Source: Doryteuthis pealeii
Lineage: Eukaryota; Mollusca; Cephalopoda; Myopsida; Loliginidae
Reading direction: 5' to 3'
Assembly (NCBI GenBank): GCA_023376005.1
Contig: CM042179.1
Span: forward strand, 19,246,419 to 19,310,418
Length of the DNA stretch: 64,000 bases
Shown here: positions 60,479 to 64,000 of the stretch, one piece after another
Position numbering within the stretch: position 1 is the first letter of the stretch
Layout: each line of letters opens with the position of its first letter
Notes under the pieces: generated by a model
Database searches by the model: none
What the model was told of the DNA's origin: nothing
What the model saw: only the letters and a program-made list of their open reading frames with translations
Translations under genes and position numbers: made by a program

Positions 60479-60955
60479 TGTTGTGGTGAAAAGTGATTCT
60501 AGCACTCGAAAACCCATAAAGGAAAAAGGCCCAGCTTCGTTTCGCAGGGCTAGGTTTGTGTTTTCGTAGACCCCTTTTACGTTGATGTCGCGCACGCGCT
60601 CAGAAAACGGAAGTGAGCGAGGAGAAAGGTAAACAAGCAGCGGCAAGAGGAGAACGCAAAAAAGGGGTGTCCGAACGAGTGAACGGAAACGAAGTGAATA
60701 AGAGTGAATGAGCGATAAAAGAGAAAACTGAAAAGGATAAGGAAGAGAAGAAGGAGAGAAACGAACGAAAGAAAGAACACATACAGAAGCTCAGAAGAAG
60801 GAATACAAGGATAAAAGAGACAGACGCAGGTTGTAACGAATTCTTTGTTTTACTGTATTTTAACTTGTCATTTACTGTTTTATTTTTGGCAAAATAAATC
60901 AGTGACTCTTAGTAACTGTTAAGTTTTTTGTTCGGGCTAACTTCAAGGCACAAGC
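60479..60955 (+). repeat. 5' LTR and leader of right-edge Ty3/gypsy element 4
   Basis: Base composition changes sharply at about 60480 (tgttgtggtgaaaag). The segment holds a CpG-rich patch (gtcgcgcacgcgctc, 60588-60602), then about 230 bp of almost pure purine (60600-60830), then an aaaataaatcag polyadenylation-type signal near 60891. The exact LTR end and primer site are not clear, because the 3' LTR is outside the window. Confidence 0.55.
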
Positions 60956-60973
60956 TAATTCGGCAATTAAACC

Positions 60974-61758
60974 ATGGAGGAAAAAAGAATTCGATCCTGC
61001 GGTGATGTAATCGTCCCTTTAGTGGACAAGGCGACGTAGTGGCATGGCTCACTAAGGTGAAGCTGATTGCTGAGTTACAGGGTGTGACCGACCTGTCGAA
61101 GCTGATACCACTATATCTTGAGGGTGACGCATTGGCTCTTTATTTAGAAATGAGTGCGACGGACAGAAGGGACCATAAAATAATAGAGTCCAAGTTAGTC
61201 AAAGCGTTCACTGAAGGAGTGTTCATCGCCTATGGTAAATTAGCCATGGTGAAATGGACAGGCGAATCCGTTGATGCCTATGCAAACAATATTAGGCGAT
61301 TGGCAGGGTTAGCAGGATTGGTGGGAGTGGGTGCCGAGAGTGTTGTGAGGCTGGCTTTCGTGCATGGATTTCCTGAACGAATTTCAATTGCACTTCAACA
61401 AATGCCCCGCGTAGAAACCCAGGAAATGAGTGAATTGATTACTACTGCCAGGGTACTGACTGTCAACAGGACGGATGAATCTCGAGTCATAGGTGCTGTG
61501 GCTCAAAGTCAAGGTGCCAGTAGACCAGAAGATAGAAGAAATGGAAAATTTGTTGGACAATGTTTTCGGTGCCGTGGGCCACACATGTTGAGGGACTGCA
61601 GGGAACGACCGAAACCACCTGTAACTTGCTATGGATGCGGGGAGAAGGGACACATTGTTAGATTTTGTCCCCAGGGAAACGAGCAATGGGGAGTTACTGT
61701 GCCAATAGCTACCCCGTCAGATCAACATCGGCGCGACATCGAAACTTGCCAGTTGTAG
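60974..61758 (+). pseudogene. gag: gag of element 4, one-base frame error near the start
   Basis: The probable start is ATG 60974 (aaaccatgg). That frame hits TAG at 61037. The capsid frame is in register from about 61012 (FSGQGDVVAWLTK) to the TAG at 61756-61758. A single missing base near 61016-61020, in a T run, explains this. Capsid helices (PLYLEGDALALYLEMS, GESVDAYANNIRRLAGLAGL) are followed by two zinc knuckles: CFRCRGPHMLRDC and CYGCGEKGHIVRFC. Everything after residue 15 is intact, so the break could be a recent mutation or a sequence error. Confidence 0.85.
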
Positions 61759-64000
61759 ATGCAAAGGTGGGAGGAGTAAAGGCAAGAGCCCTGGTGGATA
61801 CAGGATGCAATATGACCCTGGTAACTCCCTCGTTGGTGAGAAGTTGGAGTGGAAGGACACTCATAAAAGCGGTTGATGGGAGATCGGTCACTTGCAGGGG
61901 GTCTACCACTGTGACGTTATCAGTGAAAGAGGTGCAGTTCAACATCAGGGTGCTTGTGCTGGAACGCATCATCGATGACATCGACGTCGTTCTTGGCATG
62001 GATGCTATCGACGAGTTGGGAGGTGTCATGGTTGTCGAGAATGATGTTCAATTTGGAAGAGCACAGTGTGCAGCGACCCTACAGACACAAGGTAGTGGAC
62101 TGAAGGGCATGAAGGTAAAAGACAAGGACTTTTGCGCTGAATTTGATGGGGAAAAATGGACGGTTGAATGGTACTGGAAAAATGAGTCACCCGCACTGAA
62201 GAACAGGGTAGGCATGTATAAAAGAACTATGCAGGATGAGGAGAGAGTGGCATTTGAGAATGAAGTAGACAGGTGGATTGAGGAAGGCATCTTGGTGCCT
62301 TGGAAGGGAAAAGTTCAAAGTGGAGTATTGCCACTGATGGCAGTGACCCAACCCACGAAGCACAAAGTCAGACCAGTGCTAGACTTTAGGGAGCTGAACG
62401 CGCATGTAATATGCCACACGGGAGGAGATGCTATCGATGTGTGTGGCGAAACCATTCGAGAGTGGAGACAGATGAAGGGTGCTGCTGCAATAATAGATCT
62501 AAAGTCAGCGTACCTGCAATTACATGTAGCAGAGAGGCTGTGGCAGTACCAGCTCGTGGCATACAAGGGGAAAACTTATTGCCTTACCAGGTTGGGTTTT
62601 GGGTTGAATGTCGCACCAAAAATCATGGCAGCAGTGCTCAAGACGGTATTGAATCAGGATGAGAGAATAGCGAAGGCCACAAATTCATATATCGATGACA
62701 TCCTGGTGGATGAGTCAGTTGTGCAAGTGGAGGGAGTGAGATATCACCTGGAAAAGCATGGATTGATAGCAAAGCCTTCAGAGTCCCTTGACGGAGGTGC
62801 AACACTTGGGCTCAAGTTGAAGAAGGAGAAGGAGACTGGAGAGTTGGTTTTCCGGAGAAGTAATCAAATTCCTCTAGTGGTGGACAGGATGACTAAGCGG
62901 GAGTTGTTCTCGATCTGCGGGAAATTGGTGGGTCACTACCCCGTGGCTGGATGGTTGAGGGTTGCCTGCAGCTATGTAAAGAGACAGGCAGAGGAGATAA
63001 TGTGGGATGACTGTGTGAGTGACAGGACACTCAAGATGATAAGGGATATCATCAAGGAAGTGGAGAGAGAGGACCCTGTGAGAGGAAGGTGGCATGTACC
63101 AAAAGTTGATGGCGGCATTGTTTGGTGTGATGCCAGCAGTATAGCAATGGGTGTGATATTGGAAGTAGGAGGTGTCAGGGCAGAGGACGCTGCTTGGCTG
63201 AGGAAGAAGACAGATGCTCATCATATAAATGTTGCAGACTTAGAGGCATTGATAAAGGGTGTCAACTTGGCAATAAAGTGGAAGCTGAGGAATATAGACG
63301 TGAAGACTGACTCGGCAACTGTGCTGGCCTGGGTTGAGTCTGTAATAAATAAGGAGAGCAGAATACGGACTAAGGGAGCAGCAGAGATGCTCATAAAGCG
63401 ACGGCTGGGAGTTTTGGAGGACGTGATACAAGAGTTTGACTTACAGGTCAGGGTTAACCTTGTGACCTCGGAAGCTAATAAAGCTGATGCTCTCACAAGG
63501 GTGAGGAAAGCCTGGTTGAAAGTGCCCATTGATGCAAACATCGGATATGTCATGTGCAGCATTGAGGATGAGTTCGTCAAGAAACTGCATGAAAGTCACC
63601 ACATGGGTGTGGAGAGGACACTATTTTTGGCAAAGAAGGTAGACCCAGCGATTTCTAGAGAAGTTGTGCGCAAAGTAGTGCGAGCATGCCAGCGATGCCA
63701 ATCAATAGATCCTGCGCCAAGTAAGCATGAGGCTGGTGAAATCCATGTCTCGAAGAATTGGGCAAGACTGGCAATTGACGTTACGCATTATCATAATAGC
63801 GCATATCTGTCAATGGTGGATTGTGGACCTTGTAGAATTGCTGTATGGCGAGAGCTGAGGGGAGAGACGGGAATGTCGATTGCAGCTATGCTGGATGAGT
63901 TGTTTCTGGAGAGAGGTCCAGTGGAGGAGATCCTGATGGACAATGGCACTGTCTTCAAATCAGGACCGGTCAAGGCAGTCCTGGAAAAGTGGAATGTACG
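61662..64000 (+). CDS. pol: pol of element 4 (PR-RT-RNase H-IN), open to the window edge
   Basis: About 779 codons without a stop, in the -1 frame relative to gag and overlapping its last 97 bases. Protease: ALVDTGCNMTLVT (DTG at about residue 46). RT: LDFRELNAHV, IIDLKSAYLQLHV, then a catalytic SYIDDILVDE (about residue 343). RNase H: VWCDASSIAMGV (about 488), NVADLEALIKGVNLAI and VKTDSATVLAWV. Integrase: HESHHMGVERTLFLAKK with ACQRCQ, then LAIDVTHYHN (Asp 1) and EEILMDNGTVFKS (Asp 2). The catalytic Glu and the C-terminus are outside. All visible catalytic residues are intact, which suggests a young copy. Synthesis probably depends on the frameshift signal at 61674-61734. Confidence 0.9.
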   Translation, partial: MLSPGKRAMGSYCANSYPVRSTSARHRNLPVVDAKVGGVKARALVDTGCNMTLVTPSLVRSWSGRTLIKAVDGRSVTCRGSTTVTLSVKEVQFNIRVLVLERIIDDIDVVLGMDAIDELGGVMVVENDVQFGRAQCAATLQTQGSGLKGMKVKDKDFCAEFDGEKWTVEWYWKNESPALKNRVGMYKRTMQDEERVAFENEVDRWIEEGILVPWKGKVQSGVLPLMAVTQPTKHKVRPVLDFRELNAHVICHTGGDAIDVCGETIREWRQMKGAAAIIDLKSAYLQLHVAERLWQYQLVAYKGKTYCLTRLGFGLNVAPKIMAAVLKTVLNQDERIAKATNSYIDDILVDESVVQVEGVRYHLEKHGLIAKPSESLDGGATLGLKLKKEKETGELVFRRSNQIPLVVDRMTKRELFSICGKLVGHYPVAGWLRVACSYVKRQAEEIMWDDCVSDRTLKMIRDIIKEVEREDPVRGRWHVPKVDGGIVWCDASSIAMGVILEVGGVRAEDAAWLRKKTDAHHINVADLEALIKGVNLAIKWKLRNIDVKTDSATVLAWVESVINKESRIRTKGAAEMLIKRRLGVLEDVIQEFDLQVRVNLVTSEANKADALTRVRKAWLKVPIDANIGYVMCSIEDEFVKKLHESHHMGVERTLFLAKKVDPAISREVVRKVVRACQRCQSIDPAPSKHEAGEIHVSKNWARLAIDVTHYHNSAYLSMVDCGPCRIAVWRELRGETGMSIAAMLDELFLERGPVEEILMDNGTVFKSGPVKAVLEKWNV
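61674..61734 (+). promoter_or_regulatory. Predicted -1 ribosomal frameshift signal (gag-pol)
   Basis: GGGAAAC (61674-61680) is in the required X XXY YYZ register with the gag frame (G GGA AAC). A 7-nt spacer follows. Stem 1 is gggg+agtta (61688-61696) pairing with tagct+cccc (61706-61715), with one bulged A at 61711. Loop bases gtgcc (61699-61703) can pair with ggcgc (61730-61734), which would make an H-type pseudoknot. Pairing was worked out by hand. Confidence 0.8.

Noticed and set aside
60577..60782. Two minus-strand ORFs rich in Phe, Ser and Leu
   Set aside because: They are complements of the purine-rich LTR leader.
1..64000. Bacterial-style operons, ribosome binding sites and terminators
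   Set aside because: Intron-bearing genes, (TA)n tracts and animal TEs show this is eukaryotic DNA, so such signals were not called.

Overview
This is animal nuclear DNA: very AT-rich, full of (TA)n, (CA)n and poly-A/T tracts, and composed mostly of transposable elements (TEs) around a few exons with spliceosomal GT/AG borders. The coding exons and the TE mix (Ty3/gypsy, Penelope, an RTE-like LINE, mariner, tRNA-derived SINE pieces, many foldback elements) fit an invertebrate. A lophotrochozoan, perhaps a cephalopod mollusc, is my guess from repeat style alone and is weakly held. A single ambiguous base (n) lies at 24879.

Host gene content is small. Two UBE2K (E2-25K ubiquitin-conjugating enzyme) coding exons lie on the minus strand: exon 1 at 47181-47240 and exon 2 at 41502-41654. 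They are separated by a 5.5 kb intron holding three foldback elements. A C-terminal UBA-domain exon that also looks like UBE2K lies on the PLUS strand at 21563-21634. The catalytic middle exons were not found. One locus therefore appears in two opposed pieces, through inversion, duplication or misassembly.

Region 1-4.5 kb has a 131-bp tandem repeat, microsatellites, a composite dispersed repeat (1835-3530) and a SINE-like relic. Region 4.5-19.8 kb is a nested TE cluster: a 2.3 kb non-coding repeat (4477-6811); a dead Ty3/gypsy element (about 6814-11280); a minus-strand gag fragment of a second Ty3/gypsy family, split by an inverted copy of the 2.3-2.4 kb repeat (11581-19279); a Penelope fragment inside that copy; and a full-length 5.3 kb LTR element (13764-19049) of the same family as the split gag. 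Region 19.8-25.4 kb is UBE2K-tail intron/3' sequence and otherwise featureless DNA. Region 25.4-41 kb holds further copies of the 2.4 kb repeat, a LINE reverse-transcriptase relic, a mariner relic plus a deleted relative, a third Ty3/gypsy relic and a Penelope reverse-transcriptase relic. Region 41-47.3 kb is UBE2K exons 1-2 and intron 1, with a promoter around 47.4 kb. Region 48-60 kb is gene-poor: foldback elements, a second copy of the composite-repeat core, two possible solo LTRs, a 24-bp coding-like minisatellite, and a LINE endonuclease relic.

From 60.48 kb to the right edge lies a largely open Ty3/gypsy element. Its LTR and leader are followed by a gag frame and by a pol frame that stays open from 61662 to the window end. 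The two frames overlap at a textbook -1 ribosomal frameshift signal. The only break seen is a one-base frame error near the gag start.
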